A stretch of DNA of 64,000 nt from an uncultured Clostridia bacterium. GTDB taxonomy: Bacteria > Bacillota > Clostridia > Christensenellales > Pumilibacteraceae. Position numbers and translations under genes: made by a program. The stretch lies in assembly GCA_944362615.1 (NCBI GenBank), contig CALVTM010000006.1, positions 25,981 to 89,980 on the forward strand, given 5' to 3'. The notes under the pieces were generated by a model that made no database searches, was not told the origin of the DNA, and worked only from the letters and a program-made list of their open reading frames with translations. This document shows, piece by piece, positions 51,751 through 61,168 of this stretch (positions are counted from its first letter, which is position 1; every line of letters begins with the position of its first letter).

Positions 51751-52860
51751 TTATATACTTTTCGCGTCCGCAACCGCTATAAAAGCAGCTATGCCTTTTA
51801 CAAGAACGCTTTCATCAAAGTCAAACGTGTCGCTGTGAAGCGGCGACGTATGTTTTTCATCCCTTATGCCCAGCCAGCACATACATCCGGGTACCTTTTC
51901 GGTATAGAACGCAAAGTCCTCCGCCGTGTATCTGCCGTCTATGTATTCGGCATCCGTGAGTACCATCATTTTACGTACGCAGCGCTTATCGTTGACAAGC
52001 GGCGGATAAAGTGCATGGATATTTATCGCACTCCCCGTTCCGTACTCAGAGTCCAGACCGTGCAGCATGTCTTTCAGTCCGCTCCTCACTTCGGCAAGAC
52101 GACTTTTGTCGCGATACCTGAAAGAACACTCGAGATGCGCTGCGTCCGCAACGATATTACGGGCGCTCCCCGCGTTGATCTTTCCGGTGTGCATCAGAGC
52201 ATCACCGTGCTTTTCCGCCATCCGCTTTGCTTCGGTTATGAAACGCGCCGCAACGGCTATAGCGTCCGCACCGCCGGCAGGCGACGCACAGTGTGAGCTT
52301 TTGCCCTTTATGTCAACGTCAAATTCCATGACTCCGGCGAACAGCGTCTCGGAGTTTGTTGCAAACCTGCCTTTTTCAAGCTCCGGACAAAGATGAAACG
52401 CATATATCTCGGTGACTCCTTCCAGAGCTCCGCCCTCTATCATCTTTTCGGCTCCGCCCTCTCCTTCTTCACCGTACTGGAAAATCAGTCGCACTTTCCT
52501 GCGCGGAGGCACTTCGGCATAACGTTTAGCCGCCGCAAGCAGCATCGCCGTATGCCCGTCGTGTCCGCACGCGTGCATTCTTCCGCAAGCCGCGGCAAAA
52601 GGAAGCCCTGTGCGTTCAGTTATCGGCAGAGCGTCAAAGTCCGCGCGAAGAGCAATAATGCCATCGTCCTCCGACCCGCCGTCCGTATCCGCTATCAGTC
52701 CGGTATGGACGCTGCGGACCGTATAGCCCATGCCTTCCAGCTCACGTCTTATGAATGCGGAAGTATGGTATTCCTCTCCGGACAGCTCGGGCATGGAATG
52801 CAATGCGCGCCGCATTTTTACGGCATACGCAAGCAGTTCGTCCGTAGTCATATCGTTCAT
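51751..52860 (-). CDS. M20-family amidohydrolase
   Basis: 369 residues of the M20D/hippurate hydrolase family, removing N-acyl groups from amino acids or peptides. Metal ligands: CGRMHACGHDGHTAM (Cys and His), YGEEGEGGAEKMI (Glu-Glu), and the late His in PLHSDTFDFDE; dimerisation domain KGKSSHCASPAGGADAI. The ATG at 52869 lies inside the -10 box. The ATG at 52860 is 7 nt after TATAAT and has no SD, suggesting a leaderless mRNA. Confidence 0.9.
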   Translation of the reverse strand: MNDMTTDELLAYAVKMRRALHSMPELSGEEYHTSAFIRRELEGMGYTVRSVHTGLIADTDGGSEDDGIIALRADFDALPITERTGLPFAAACGRMHACGHDGHTAMLLAAAKRYAEVPPRRKVRLIFQYGEEGEGGAEKMIEGGALEGVTEIYAFHLCPELEKGRFATNSETLFAGVMEFDVDIKGKSSHCASPAGGADAIAVAARFITEAKRMAEKHGDALMHTGKINAGSARNIVADAAHLECSFRYRDKSRLAEVRSGLKDMLHGLDSEYGTGSAINIHALYPPLVNDKRCVRKMMVLTDAEYIDGRYTAEDFAFYTEKVPGCMCWLGIRDEKHTSPLHSDTFDFDESVLVKGIAAFIAVADAKSI

Positions 52861-52867
52861 GCAAATC

Positions 52868-52896
52868 ATTATACTACATTATTCACGTAAAATCAA
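52868..52896 (-). promoter_or_regulatory. Promoter of the M20 hydrolase gene
   Basis: On minus, TTGATT (52891-52896) and TATAAT (52868-52873) with a 17-nt spacer. The -10 ends 7 nt before ATG 52860. Confidence 0.78.
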
Positions 52897-52974
52897 TCGA
52901 TTTTCTTTATATTGCTCAAAGCAACTTACCGCCGCACGGTATTTGAAAAAATCTCCCATAAAACTAAAAAACGG

Positions 52975-53003
52975 TTGCAAATTATGCGTTTGGGTTGTAT
53001 AAT
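52975..53003 (+). promoter_or_regulatory. Promoter of mgtE
   Basis: TTGCAA (52975-52980), 17-nt spacer, TATAAT (52998-53003). The leader is about 35 nt, too short for an M-box riboswitch. Confidence 0.75.
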
Positions 53004-53045
53004 ATAAAGACCGTAAAAGCGGATTCGATTCAAGGAGGTACGGAT

Positions 53046-54833
53046 ATGGCAGAGGAAAAACAGACTTTACCTGAAATCGACGCCAAAGATATAGCCGAAA
53101 AAATATCCGTACTGCTCGAAGCAAATGAAGAAGAGCAGGCTGCAAGCCTGCTTTCGTCACTTACTGCGGACAAATTAACGGAAGTGCTTAAACTCCTTGA
53201 CGGAAACAAGCGCGTGGACGCGTTCCTGTTGCTTGACCGTTCCGTTGCTCTCGATCTCATAAGAGAGACTAACGACGATCCGGAGACCAGCTTCCTCCAC
53301 GACCTGCGCGGCGAAGAAATTTCCCGCATTCTTGACGAGCTCTACGCAAAAAAGGAAGATCGTACAGTCGTTACCGATCTGCCTCCTTTTGTCATTCAGC
53401 GTATGCTCACTCACGGCGACAGCCGCTCGAAAGAAATCATAGAGGATTCTATCACTTATCTTGTCGAAACAAAACAGCTCGCTCTGCTCAAAAGCGTTAT
53501 CGTCGAGATAAACCCCGTCGATATTGCGGAGATCCTCGACGACTTCCCAACCGAAGATCTGCTTAAGATATACCGCATTCTGCCCAAAGATCTTGCGTCC
53601 GACGTGTTCGTGTATCTGCCGGACGACGCAAGTCAGAAGCTGCTCACCGCACTGTCTGATACCGAAGCCGGTCAGCTTATAGACGATCTGTACGCGGACG
53701 ATGCCGTCGACCTGCTTGAAGAGATGCCATCCATGGTCGTCAAGAAGCTGCTCGCAAAGACTAAGCCGGAAACGCGTACGGCAGTCAATCACCTGCTCCA
53801 GTACGAAGAGGACAGCGCCGGAAGTATCATGACCGTCGAGTTTGTAGACCTTAAGGAGTATTACTCGGCGGCACAGGCTATCGAAGTCATACGCAGAACC
53901 GGACTGGATAAGGAAACCGTCAATACCTGTTTCGTACTTGACGCTCAGCGCAAGCTGCTCGGTACAATCACTCTGCGACGCCTCATACTCGCGTCACCCG
54001 ACGAAAAAGTCGGCGACATGATGGAGGATAACGCTATCATCGTCCGCACGAATACCGACCAGGAAGAAGTCGCAAAACTGTTCAAGCGTTACGACCTGAC
54101 TTCAATGCCTGTTTGCGACAGCGAAAACCGTCTCGTCGGCATCGTTACCGTCGACGATATCGTGGACATCATCGAAGAAGAGACTGAGGAAGACTTCTCC
54201 AAGATGGCGGCAATGGCGCCCATTGAGAATACCTATCTCAAAACTTCCGTATGGAAACATGCACAAGGCCGCGTGCTCTGGCTGCTGTTCCTGATGATAT
54301 CCGCTACCTTTACCGGTCTCGTAATCAACGGATTTGAAGCTCAGCTGTCCACTTTCCTGTATTCGTTCACTCCGCTGCTTATGGGTACTGCGGGTAACTG
54401 CGGATCGCAGGCGTCTACGACAGTCATTCGTGCGCTCGCGCTCGATCAGATCTCCACAAAAGACTTTTTCAAGGTCAGTATGAAAGAAGGCGCTATCGCG
54501 CTCATATGTTCATCCATCCTTGCCGTTGCAAATACGATCAGAGTCATACTCATGTACTGGTGGACGGACTATAACAAAGACTATCTCGTACTTAAAGTCA
54601 GCCTTGTGCTCGGCATATCGCTGATACTGATAATACTTATAGCTCAGGTCATCGGCTCGCTGCTCCCCATCATTGCAAAAAAGATACATGTCGATCCTGC
54701 GCTGATGAGCTCTCCCGTGATCTCCACAATCATGGATACCCTGTCCATACTGATATACTGCTCGATAATCATACTTTGCTCGGTCTGGTTCGGATGGGGC
54801 TCGAGTCTGCAATACGTCCCCGTCGTTTCATGA
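53046..54833 (+). CDS. mgtE: Magnesium transporter MgtE
   Basis: 595 residues: an extended N-terminal helical segment, the MgtE N domain of HEAT-like repeats (about 130-260), two CBS domains (about 265-390, beginning EDSAGSIMTVEF), and a five-helix pore domain (about 420-590; PLLMGTAGNCGSQASTTVIRALAL is the family hallmark). Forms a homodimeric Mg2+ channel closed by cytosolic Mg2+. The N-terminal extension (about 100 residues) is longer than in the Thermus protein. ATG 53046 has AAGGAGG at 7 nt; the upstream frame is inside the promoter. Confidence 0.94.
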   Translation: MAEEKQTLPEIDAKDIAEKISVLLEANEEEQAASLLSSLTADKLTEVLKLLDGNKRVDAFLLLDRSVALDLIRETNDDPETSFLHDLRGEEISRILDELYAKKEDRTVVTDLPPFVIQRMLTHGDSRSKEIIEDSITYLVETKQLALLKSVIVEINPVDIAEILDDFPTEDLLKIYRILPKDLASDVFVYLPDDASQKLLTALSDTEAGQLIDDLYADDAVDLLEEMPSMVVKKLLAKTKPETRTAVNHLLQYEEDSAGSIMTVEFVDLKEYYSAAQAIEVIRRTGLDKETVNTCFVLDAQRKLLGTITLRRLILASPDEKVGDMMEDNAIIVRTNTDQEEVAKLFKRYDLTSMPVCDSENRLVGIVTVDDIVDIIEEETEEDFSKMAAMAPIENTYLKTSVWKHAQGRVLWLLFLMISATFTGLVINGFEAQLSTFLYSFTPLLMGTAGNCGSQASTTVIRALALDQISTKDFFKVSMKEGAIALICSSILAVANTIRVILMYWWTDYNKDYLVLKVSLVLGISLILIILIAQVIGSLLPIIAKKIHVDPALMSSPVISTIMDTLSILIYCSIIILCSVWFGWGSSLQYVPVVS

Positions 54834-54924
54834 CATATGTGCGTAAAATACGGCGTGGACAATGCCTGCCGGAACTTACCGCGGACTATTTAACAGTCAT
54901 TCTCATCACAACAAAAAATGGGTC

Positions 54925-54953
54925 TTGACAAAATTGTCTCAGTGTTATATAAT
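54925..54953 (+). promoter_or_regulatory. Promoter of ilvBN
   Basis: TTGACA (54925-54930), 17-nt spacer, TATAAT (54948-54953): a consensus promoter. The leader (about 26 nt) has no attenuator or T-box. Confidence 0.85.
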
Positions 54954-54985
54954 AAAACGATAAAATCAAAAAAAGGAATACGCTT

Positions 54986-56653
54986 ATGAAACTCAAAGGT
55001 GCACAGATAATCGTCAAGTGCATAGAAGAGCAAGGTATCGACACCGTTTACGGCTATCCCGGCGGTACGATTCTCGACATCTTCGACGCGCTTTACGAGG
55101 AAAGAGACAGACTTACGCAAATCCTGACCTGTCACGAACAGGGTGCATGCCATGCCGCCGACGGATATGCCCGTGCGACCGGAAAGACGGGCGTCGTCAT
55201 AGCAACTTCCGGCCCGGGCGCGACTAACCTGGTAACCGGTATCGCAACGGCTTATATGGACAGCGTTCCCCTCGTCGCGATCACAGGTAACGTCGGGCGT
55301 TCCATGCTCGGCAGAGATTCCTTTCAAGAAGTGGATATCACGGGTATAACCATTCCCATAACCAAACATAACTTCATGGTCAAAAATCCCGACGAGCTTG
55401 TGAGCACTCTGCGCAAGGCATTCTTTATCGCAAGCACCGGCAGACCCGGTCCCGTGCTCGTAGACGTACCTAAGGACGTTCAGCAGACTATGCTCGACTA
55501 TGAGCCTGCCGAACCTGTCCGCAGCAAACCGTACTTCAGCGAGAACAAGCACGTCGAAAACGCGATCAGTCTGATCAACGAAGCGAAACGCCCTATACTG
55601 TATGTGGGTGGCGGATGTATCGCATCTGGTGCAAGCGACGCTCTCGTGGCTTTCAGCGAAAAGCTGAACGCTCCCGTTACCGCATCTACCATGGGTCTCG
55701 GATGCTTCCCCGCTTCCCACCCCAACTATCTCGGGCTGATCGGAATGCACGGCATGAGCAATGTCGCGGAAGCTATGCAGAAAGCGGACCTTATCATTGC
55801 AGTCGGATGCCGTTTCGACGACCGTGTCGCAGGAGACAGAACATGTTTCTGCCCCAATGCAAAGAAAGTGCATATCGATATAGATCTTGCAGAACTCGGT
55901 AAGAACGTTTCTCCCGACGTAGGCGTGCTTTCGGACGCAAGACTCGCGCTTGAAGCTATGCTTCCCCGCGTTGATGCAAAGAAAGACACGGCGTGGATCA
56001 GTGAATGCCGTGACCGCAAGGCTCATGACTTCCTGCTCGGATCGGACGGAAAGCTCTGCCCTATACGCATAATCAAAGCAGTTCAGCGTCTCGGCGATCC
56101 TGAAAAGGTAATCGCTACGGACGTCGGTCAGCACCAGATGTGGGTTGCTCAGGCTTACGAATTCGAACGCCCGCGCAAATTCATATCCAGCTGCGGTCTC
56201 GGAACCATGGGATACGGCATGGGCGCGTCTATCGGCGCGTGCATGGGCAGCGGCAAGCAGACGGTTCTGTTTACCGGCGACGGCTCTTTCCATATGAATT
56301 TCAACGAAGTCGTCACTGCGGCTAAGCTCGGACTGGATATAACCGTCGTTATCATGGACAACCATACGCTTGGCATGGTGCGTCAATGGCAGACGCTGTT
56401 CTATAACCGCCACTACTCCTCTACTGATATCAACTACCCCACCGATTTTGTGAAACTTGCAGAGGCTCTCGGCGAAAAAGGCTTCCGCCTTGAACGTAAT
56501 GAGGATATCGATAAGGTGATCGGTGAAGCGTTCGCCACAAAAGGCGTCAAGCTTATCGACTGTATCATAGATAAGGACGAATTCGTTCTGCCTATGATCC
56601 CGCCCGGAAAGAATTTCGATGCGATCCTTGCAACCAAGCCCGTTATCAAATGA
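54986..56653 (+). CDS. ilvB: Acetolactate synthase large subunit
   Basis: 555-residue ThDP enzyme condensing two pyruvates, or pyruvate with 2-oxobutyrate. The catalytic Glu is in CHEQGACHAADGYARATGK (about 50), with GPGATNLVTGIA, the FAD-binding middle domain, and the ThDP/Mg motif GDGSFHMNFNE...IMDNHTLGMV. Length is normal. SD AAAAGGAA precedes the ATG. It pairs with ilvN 10 nt downstream and supplies the pathway completed by ilvD at 26.5 kb. Confidence 0.96.
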   Translation: MKLKGAQIIVKCIEEQGIDTVYGYPGGTILDIFDALYEERDRLTQILTCHEQGACHAADGYARATGKTGVVIATSGPGATNLVTGIATAYMDSVPLVAITGNVGRSMLGRDSFQEVDITGITIPITKHNFMVKNPDELVSTLRKAFFIASTGRPGPVLVDVPKDVQQTMLDYEPAEPVRSKPYFSENKHVENAISLINEAKRPILYVGGGCIASGASDALVAFSEKLNAPVTASTMGLGCFPASHPNYLGLIGMHGMSNVAEAMQKADLIIAVGCRFDDRVAGDRTCFCPNAKKVHIDIDLAELGKNVSPDVGVLSDARLALEAMLPRVDAKKDTAWISECRDRKAHDFLLGSDGKLCPIRIIKAVQRLGDPEKVIATDVGQHQMWVAQAYEFERPRKFISSCGLGTMGYGMGASIGACMGSGKQTVLFTGDGSFHMNFNEVVTAAKLGLDITVVIMDNHTLGMVRQWQTLFYNRHYSSTDINYPTDFVKLAEALGEKGFRLERNEDIDKVIGEAFATKGVKLIDCIIDKDEFVLPMIPPGKNFDAILATKPVIK

Positions 56654-56663
56654 GGTGAACGTT

Positions 56664-57200
56664 ATGAACGAGAAGACTATGAAGCATATTATAACTGCTC
56701 TTGTTACGAACAGATCGGGTGTGCTTACCCGTATAAGCGGACTCTTCGCGCGCAGAGGATATAACATAGATTCGCTCTCCGTCTGCAACACGAATAATCC
56801 GGATATGTCGAGAATGACTATAGTTGCGCTCGGCACGGACGACGAAATCAATCAGATAGTCCGTCAGCTGGATAAACTCTGGGACTGCCATAAGATCCGC
56901 GTGCTCAAACCCAACGAATGCGTTAAACGCGAACTGTTGCTCATAAAAGTCAGCGTACCCGCAGAAAAACGTCCGGAAGTCGAAAGCACCGCAAACATGA
57001 TGAAGGTCAAGTTTATCGACGTCGGAGCATCCTCTGTCACGTGCGAAATGACGGGCGAACCGAACAAGATCGATAAGTTTATCGAGCTTATGCAGCCGTA
57101 CGGTATACTTGAGCTTGCCCGCACCGGTATCACCGCCCTTTCAAGAGGTGAGGAGATACTTGACGATCTTACCGACTATAACGAGGAGATCTCCCGCTGA
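56664..57200 (+). CDS. ilvN: Acetolactate synthase small (regulatory) subunit
   Basis: 178 residues. N-terminal ACT domain (ALVTNRSGVLTRISGLFARRG, about 10-30) binds valine for feedback inhibition; the C-terminal domain (ELLLIKVSVPAEKR onward) contacts the catalytic subunit. The start at 56664 has SD GAGGTGAA and follows ilvB by 10 nt. A strong terminator follows. Confidence 0.95.
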   Translation: MNEKTMKHIITALVTNRSGVLTRISGLFARRGYNIDSLSVCNTNNPDMSRMTIVALGTDDEINQIVRQLDKLWDCHKIRVLKPNECVKRELLLIKVSVPAEKRPEVESTANMMKVKFIDVGASSVTCEMTGEPNKIDKFIELMQPYGILELARTGITALSRGEEILDDLTDYNEEISR

Positions 57201-57255
57201 CAATGTCCGGGCTGGCTCCGCTCCTTATATCGGTATAAATCAAATATTATGCCAT

Positions 57256-57297
57256 ACAGCCGGCGCATTTGATAAATGCGCCGGCTGTTCTTTCTTT
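57256..57297 (+). terminator. Terminator of ilvBN
   Basis: 14-bp near-perfect stem ACAGCCGGCGCATT / AATGCGCCGGCTGT (57256-57288) followed by TCTTTCTTTT. Nothing else was seen in 57201-57415. Confidence 0.88.
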
Positions 57298-57415
57298 TAC
57301 GCCGCCCGATTTACTTTTCCGATGTTCTGTACTTTACGGGGCAGCCTCCTGCTGCGGTTATTCCGTATTTTGCGCTCTCCCGCCGTTATATCCGGCTGAC
57401 GCACAGTGCGGCGGC

Positions 57416-58096
57416 TTATTTATCAAATGCTATGCGTTTTATCACCTCGCCTGCAAGGACAAGTCCCATTGCGGGCGGGACGAAAGATGCGGAAGCAGGA
57501 GTACGGGTTGTCACCACGGGCGGCTCATCCGAATACACCACCGTAAGCTCAGGTATCCCGCGCTCCCGGCAAAGCTTGCGCAAAACGCGGGCAAGCGGAC
57601 AGACGGATGTTGAATATATATCCGACACGCGGAAGCGCGACGGATCCAGTTTGTTCCCCGCCCCACATGCGGATATTATCTCCGTACCTTCCTGTTTCGC
57701 GCGCATGATCAGAGCTACCTTAGCGGGCAGATCGTCTATAGCATCCACTATGAAGTCGTACCCGGAAAGACTCATTCCGCTGTCTTCCTTATAATACCCG
57801 CATACTGCGTTCACCTTCACGGACGGGTCTATGCGCCTTAATTCCTCAGCAGCGTACTCCGCCTTATTCCTGCCGAGCGCGTCCGCATAAGCAAAACGCT
57901 GACGGTTCAGATTGGACGGGGTGAACACGTCGCCGTCCATTATCGTAAGTTCTCCTATGCCGCCGCGGACGAGCGCTTCCGCACACGCGCCGCCGACGCC
58001 GCCGACGCCAAAAAGAGCAACATGTGCGCCGTGAAGCCGCCTGATGCCCTCTTCGCCGAATATCGGTAACGCTCTATCAAATATACCTTCGCTCAT
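57416..58096 (-). CDS. tcdA: tRNA threonylcarbamoyladenosine dehydratase
   Basis: 226-residue ThiF/E1-like protein. The adenylation P-loop is ALFGVGGVGGACAEALVR (about 28-45), with the NLNRQ motif and GVSFIVDAID-type Asp (YDFIVDAIDDLPAK). It cyclises t6A37 of tRNAs to ct6A in an ATP-dependent step. Short length without extra domains favours TcdA (CsdL) over MoeB/ThiF. It overlaps the glycosylase stop by 4 nt. Confidence 0.88.
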   Translation of the reverse strand: MSEGIFDRALPIFGEEGIRRLHGAHVALFGVGGVGGACAEALVRGGIGELTIMDGDVFTPSNLNRQRFAYADALGRNKAEYAAEELRRIDPSVKVNAVCGYYKEDSGMSLSGYDFIVDAIDDLPAKVALIMRAKQEGTEIISACGAGNKLDPSRFRVSDIYSTSVCPLARVLRKLCRERGIPELTVVYSDEPPVVTTRTPASASFVPPAMGLVLAGEVIKRIAFDK

Positions 58097-58590
58097 CTTT
58101 CCTCCCTGAGCGCGTCTGCTATCCGCCCGTATTCTTCAAGCATGCGCTCATCGTTTACCGCCCGGTTCGCCGGACTTGGACTGGGCAGACAGATCCCTTT
58201 GCGCCCGGTGAATTTTTCATAAAGTTTTTCGGCAAGTCTGCCTACGGTAAATACCGCCCGTATATCGCATGCAGATAAGATCAGATCGTAATCGTTCGGC
58301 ACTGCCGAACGTATGTGAGCGTCCGACGCGCCGACAATATCGCATTCCGCGACTACGTCCCACAGCGCTATATTTCTTCTCAGGCACATGTTCCTGCGCT
58401 CCTCAGCAGTAGCCGGAAAAGGCTCGCCGAGCACTGCTGACAGTATCCTCCAGAATCTGTTCTGCGGATGAGCATAATAAAATCCGCTTTCCCTCGACTT
58501 CGGAGACGGAAAACTTCCGAGTACGAGCACCCTGCTTGCGCTGTCGTAAAGCGGCGGTATCGTATGGGTATGACGTTCGTATCCGCTCAT
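58093..58590 (-). CDS. DNA-deoxyinosine (hypoxanthine) glycosylase
   Basis: 165 residues, uracil-DNA glycosylase superfamily of the TDG/Mug-like deoxyinosine group. LVLGSFPSPKSRESGFYYAH opens the catalytic loop, PQNRFW follows, and the second conserved loop is LPSPSPANR. Removes deaminated purines or mismatched uracil from DNA. The ATG at 58590 overlaps the ATP-grasp gene stop (ATGA); the longer frame is not used. Confidence 0.85.
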   Translation of the reverse strand: MSGYERHTHTIPPLYDSASRVLVLGSFPSPKSRESGFYYAHPQNRFWRILSAVLGEPFPATAEERRNMCLRRNIALWDVVAECDIVGASDAHIRSAVPNDYDLILSACDIRAVFTVGRLAEKLYEKFTGRKGICLPSPSPANRAVNDERMLEEYGRIADALREER

Positions 58591-59465
58591 ACTCCGCTCA
58601 TCGTCCTCACTATATGTCCGGCGTACGCTCCGGCGACATTGATGCCGCATGTCCTCTCGAACTCCGCAAAGAATGCGTTTGAATTGACTTCGCACACTAT
58701 GTAGCCGTGCGGAGTGCGGAGCAGGTCTATCCCCGCATAATCCAGACTGAAAACATCCGCAACGCGCTCACAGAGTTTTATCGCGTCGTCGTCAAGCGGA
58801 TACGGCTGTCCGCTGCCGCCTGCCGCTATGTTTGAACGGAATTCCCCTTCCGGCGCGGTGCGAAGCATGCCGCCAGTCACCCTGCCGCCTATAACTATGA
58901 CGCGGATATCCTTCCCGTCGCTCTCTATATATTGCTGGTACATATGCGGCTGCATCAGCAGTCCGCCCGCAACGCGCTCAAGCTCCGCTCTGTTATCCGC
59001 TTTATAAACGCCCTTTCCTCCCGAACCGTATGACGTTTTGATGACAATCGGATAACCCAGTCTGCGCTCGACCTCGTCAAGCACGTCCGCTCTCGGCACA
59101 GAACCTGCGGTATAGCAGAGCGGCGCGGGTACGGTATACGGCACGGCTATTCCGTTAGCCGCAAGCGCGGCATACGTGCGCATCTTATCATCGCATACCC
59201 TGACAGCTTCATGCCTGTTGAACAGCCGCATCCCGCTCTTTTCCAGAAGTTCCGAGACGTACTTGTCTTTATCGAGATATACACAAAAGTCATAGGCGTC
59301 CGCTATGCGGTTCTCTATCCCCGCGCCTGCCGCGCACGGCAAAAAACCGTTACGCTTTATATCCGTTTCCACGCCCGCAAGCTCAAGTTCGCGCTGTATC
59401 CGCTCAGCCTGTTCTGTGACGCACTCAGCGCGCCAGTATGCATTTATAAGCACAAGTCCTTTCAT
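58587..59465 (-). CDS. RimK-like ATP-grasp ligase
   Basis: 292 residues with the ATP-grasp core. The phosphate loop is TSYGSGGKGVYK (about 149-160), the nucleotide/adenine strand MQPHMYQQYIES, and the Mg site IVCEVNSNAFF. The N-terminal half holds the RimK-type pre-ATP-grasp domain. Related enzymes add Glu to ribosomal protein S6 or make peptide-like cofactors (RimK, LysX); the substrate is unknown. ATG 59465 follows a clear intergenic stretch. Confidence 0.85.
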   Translation of the reverse strand: MKGLVLINAYWRAECVTEQAERIQRELELAGVETDIKRNGFLPCAAGAGIENRIADAYDFCVYLDKDKYVSELLEKSGMRLFNRHEAVRVCDDKMRTYAALAANGIAVPYTVPAPLCYTAGSVPRADVLDEVERRLGYPIVIKTSYGSGGKGVYKADNRAELERVAGGLLMQPHMYQQYIESDGKDIRVIVIGGRVTGGMLRTAPEGEFRSNIAAGGSGQPYPLDDDAIKLCERVADVFSLDYAGIDLLRTPHGYIVCEVNSNAFFAEFERTCGINVAGAYAGHIVRTMSGV

Positions 59466-59525
59466 ATCCCGTATATTATAATCTCATTTCCTGCCCGTTG
59501 TCAAGAGCTGTTCTTTACCCGACTA

Positions 59526-59554
59526 TTGACTTTGCGCCGTCTCTATTGTATAAT
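59526..59554 (+). promoter_or_regulatory. Promoter of the 191-aa membrane protein gene
   Basis: TTGACT (59526-59531), 17-nt spacer, TATAAT (59549-59554). Confidence 0.78.
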
Positions 59555-59579
59555 TAAAAAAATAAGGGGCGTCAACATT

Positions 59580-60155
59580 ATGGATATTGAAATGAACGGA
59601 ACGCAAATAGACGGCATGAGTGCGGAATTTATCCCGTACATAGCGAACGATACGCCCATGAATAAGGAAACCCTGTGCGTTTTCTATAAGCCAGTCAAAC
59701 GGTCAGCTGTCATTTTCGCCGTGCTGTTTATCGTGTTTTTAGCAGCAGGCATACTTTCTCTCACGATTTTCGACGAAGCTTTCCTTGGCGGAGTCTTTCT
59801 GGTATGCTCGCTCTGTATCGGCTGCTGCACGATCGCCGTCACTGTGATAACATGGAAAAATATCAATAATAACAGCATGTTTTCGCCGTCGCTCCGTTGC
59901 TTGTACGAGTTCGGCGACTGCGGTTTCAGACAGATCACATACACGGAAAACGGCGTTACCGGTTCACAGTTTATCGCGTACGGGCAGCTCAACGGCGTTA
60001 CCGTCCGGAAACAGATCATACTGCTTACCATAGCCAACCTGAATTATATCCTGCTGCGCAGCTGTTTCACGAAAGGAAGCGAGGGTGATCTCATCGCGCT
60101 CATGCGTTCAAAAAACGTACCGCTGCACATAAAAGACGCCGGCTGCCGCATTTAA
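59580..60155 (+). CDS. Two-TM protein, YcxB-like
   Basis: 191 residues. A polar N-terminus (about 1-38) is followed by two transmembrane helices (about 41-62 and 66-88) and a C-terminal beta-rich cytoplasmic domain (GFRQITYTENGVTGSQFIAY, LNYILLRSCF) of the YcxB or bacterial PH type. Function unknown. ATG 59580 has AAGGGG upstream and a consensus promoter; the long frame to 59211 overlaps the ligase on the other strand. Confidence 0.75.
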   Translation: MDIEMNGTQIDGMSAEFIPYIANDTPMNKETLCVFYKPVKRSAVIFAVLFIVFLAAGILSLTIFDEAFLGGVFLVCSLCIGCCTIAVTVITWKNINNNSMFSPSLRCLYEFGDCGFRQITYTENGVTGSQFIAYGQLNGVTVRKQIILLTIANLNYILLRSCFTKGSEGDLIALMRSKNVPLHIKDAGCRI

Positions 60156-60170
60156 ATGCTGCGGCCTTTT
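60145..60170 (+). terminator. Terminator overlapping a stop codon
   Basis: GCCGCA (60145-60150) / TGCGGC (60160-60165) stem followed by CTTTT. The TAA of the preceding gene is in the loop. No gene was seen from 60171 to 60411. Confidence 0.65.
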
Positions 60171-60411
60171 ATAAAATCGCGCGCGGCATGCAGGAACCGG
60201 ATAGCGCTCAGCGTTTGCCGTTCCGGCAGACACAAAGCCGGATTTATACTTATTTGTTTTCTTACAGCCGGACCCGGCGCAACATAAACAGCTCACAATA
60301 TTTCACACAACAAGCACATTCTTCGCCCATGCTTAATATGCAATTAAAGTTAAAGACATATTATAAAAGTGTACCTTAAGTAAGTCTGCTTTATGCGGAA
60401 AGGAGGCAGTT

Positions 60412-61164
60412 ATGACCGATAACAAAAGTACTGATATGCAGACAAACGAAACGCAGCTTTCCGGTGCGTTCGTGCAGATGAAAGACGTTTATAAAATTTA
60501 CGACATGGGCGGAAACAAAATACACGCTGCCGATGGAGTTACCCTGTCTATCGATGAGGGGGAGTTCTGTGTAGTCGTCGGACCAAGCGGCGCCGGCAAG
60601 ACTACCGTGCTCAATATTCTCGGAGGTATGGATACCGCGACTTCGGGTACCGTCATACTGGACGGAAAGGATATAAGCAGAATGACGTCGCGCGAGCTGA
60701 CGTTATATCGCCGCTATGACGTGGGATTCGTATTCCAGTTCTACAACCTCGTGCAGAACCTTACGGCGCTCGAAAATGTAGAGCTTGCGAACGAGATATG
60801 CCGCAATCCGCTAGACGCAAAAGAAACGCTTGAGAGCGTCGGACTCGGCAGCAGAATGAAAAACTTCCCCGCGCAGCTGTCCGGAGGCGAGCAGCAAAGA
60901 GTCGCTATAGCGCGCGCAATCGCAAAGAACCCCAAGATACTGCTCTGTGATGAGCCTACCGGTGCGCTGGACTACGAAACAGGTAAGAATATACTCGGAT
61001 TGCTTCAGCGCATCTGCCGTGAAAGCGGTAAAACGGTCATCATAATTACTCATAACTCGGAGCTCACAAAGATGGCGGACCATGTTTACGGCATCAAGAA
61101 CGGCAAAATATCTTTTGAAAAGAAAAACGACAACCCCATTCCCGTAGAAGAACTCGTATGGTGA
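60412..61164 (+). CDS. ABC transporter ATPase, MacB/LolD type
   Basis: 250 residues. Walker [11 protein letters not shown]-loop [18 protein letters not shown], signature QLSGGEQQR, Walker [14 protein letters not shown]-loop IITHNSE. This is the family of FtsX-like transporters (MacB, LolD, bacitracin or antimicrobial-peptide exporters). SD AAAGGAGGCAGTT precedes the ATG. It is 4 nt upstream of its permease. No sensor kinase or regulator typical of peptide resistance modules is adjacent. Confidence 0.94.
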   Translation: MTDNKSTDMQTNETQLSGAFVQMKDVYKIYDMGGNKIHAADGVTLSIDEGEFCVVVGPSGAGKTTVLNILGGMDTATSGTVILDGKDISRMTSRELTLYRRYDVGFVFQFYNLVQNLTALENVELANEICRNPLDAKETLESVGLGSRMKNFPAQLSGGEQQRVAIARAIAKNPKILLCDEPTGALDYETGKNILGLLQRICRESGKTVIIITHNSELTKMADHVYGIKNGKISFEKKNDNPIPVEELVW

Positions 61165-61168
61165 TATT

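Noticed and set aside
52869..52869. Upstream ATG of the M20 hydrolase as start
   Set aside because: It lies inside the -10 box of a consensus promoter, so it would not be transcribed.
53003..53045. M-box magnesium riboswitch upstream of mgtE
   Set aside because: The leader is about 35 nt, far too short.
54890..56851. 653-codon open frame opposite ilvB, and similar long frames opposite mnmG, nadE and pfkA
   Set aside because: They mirror strongly supported genes, have basic low-complexity translations without motifs, and result from codon bias.
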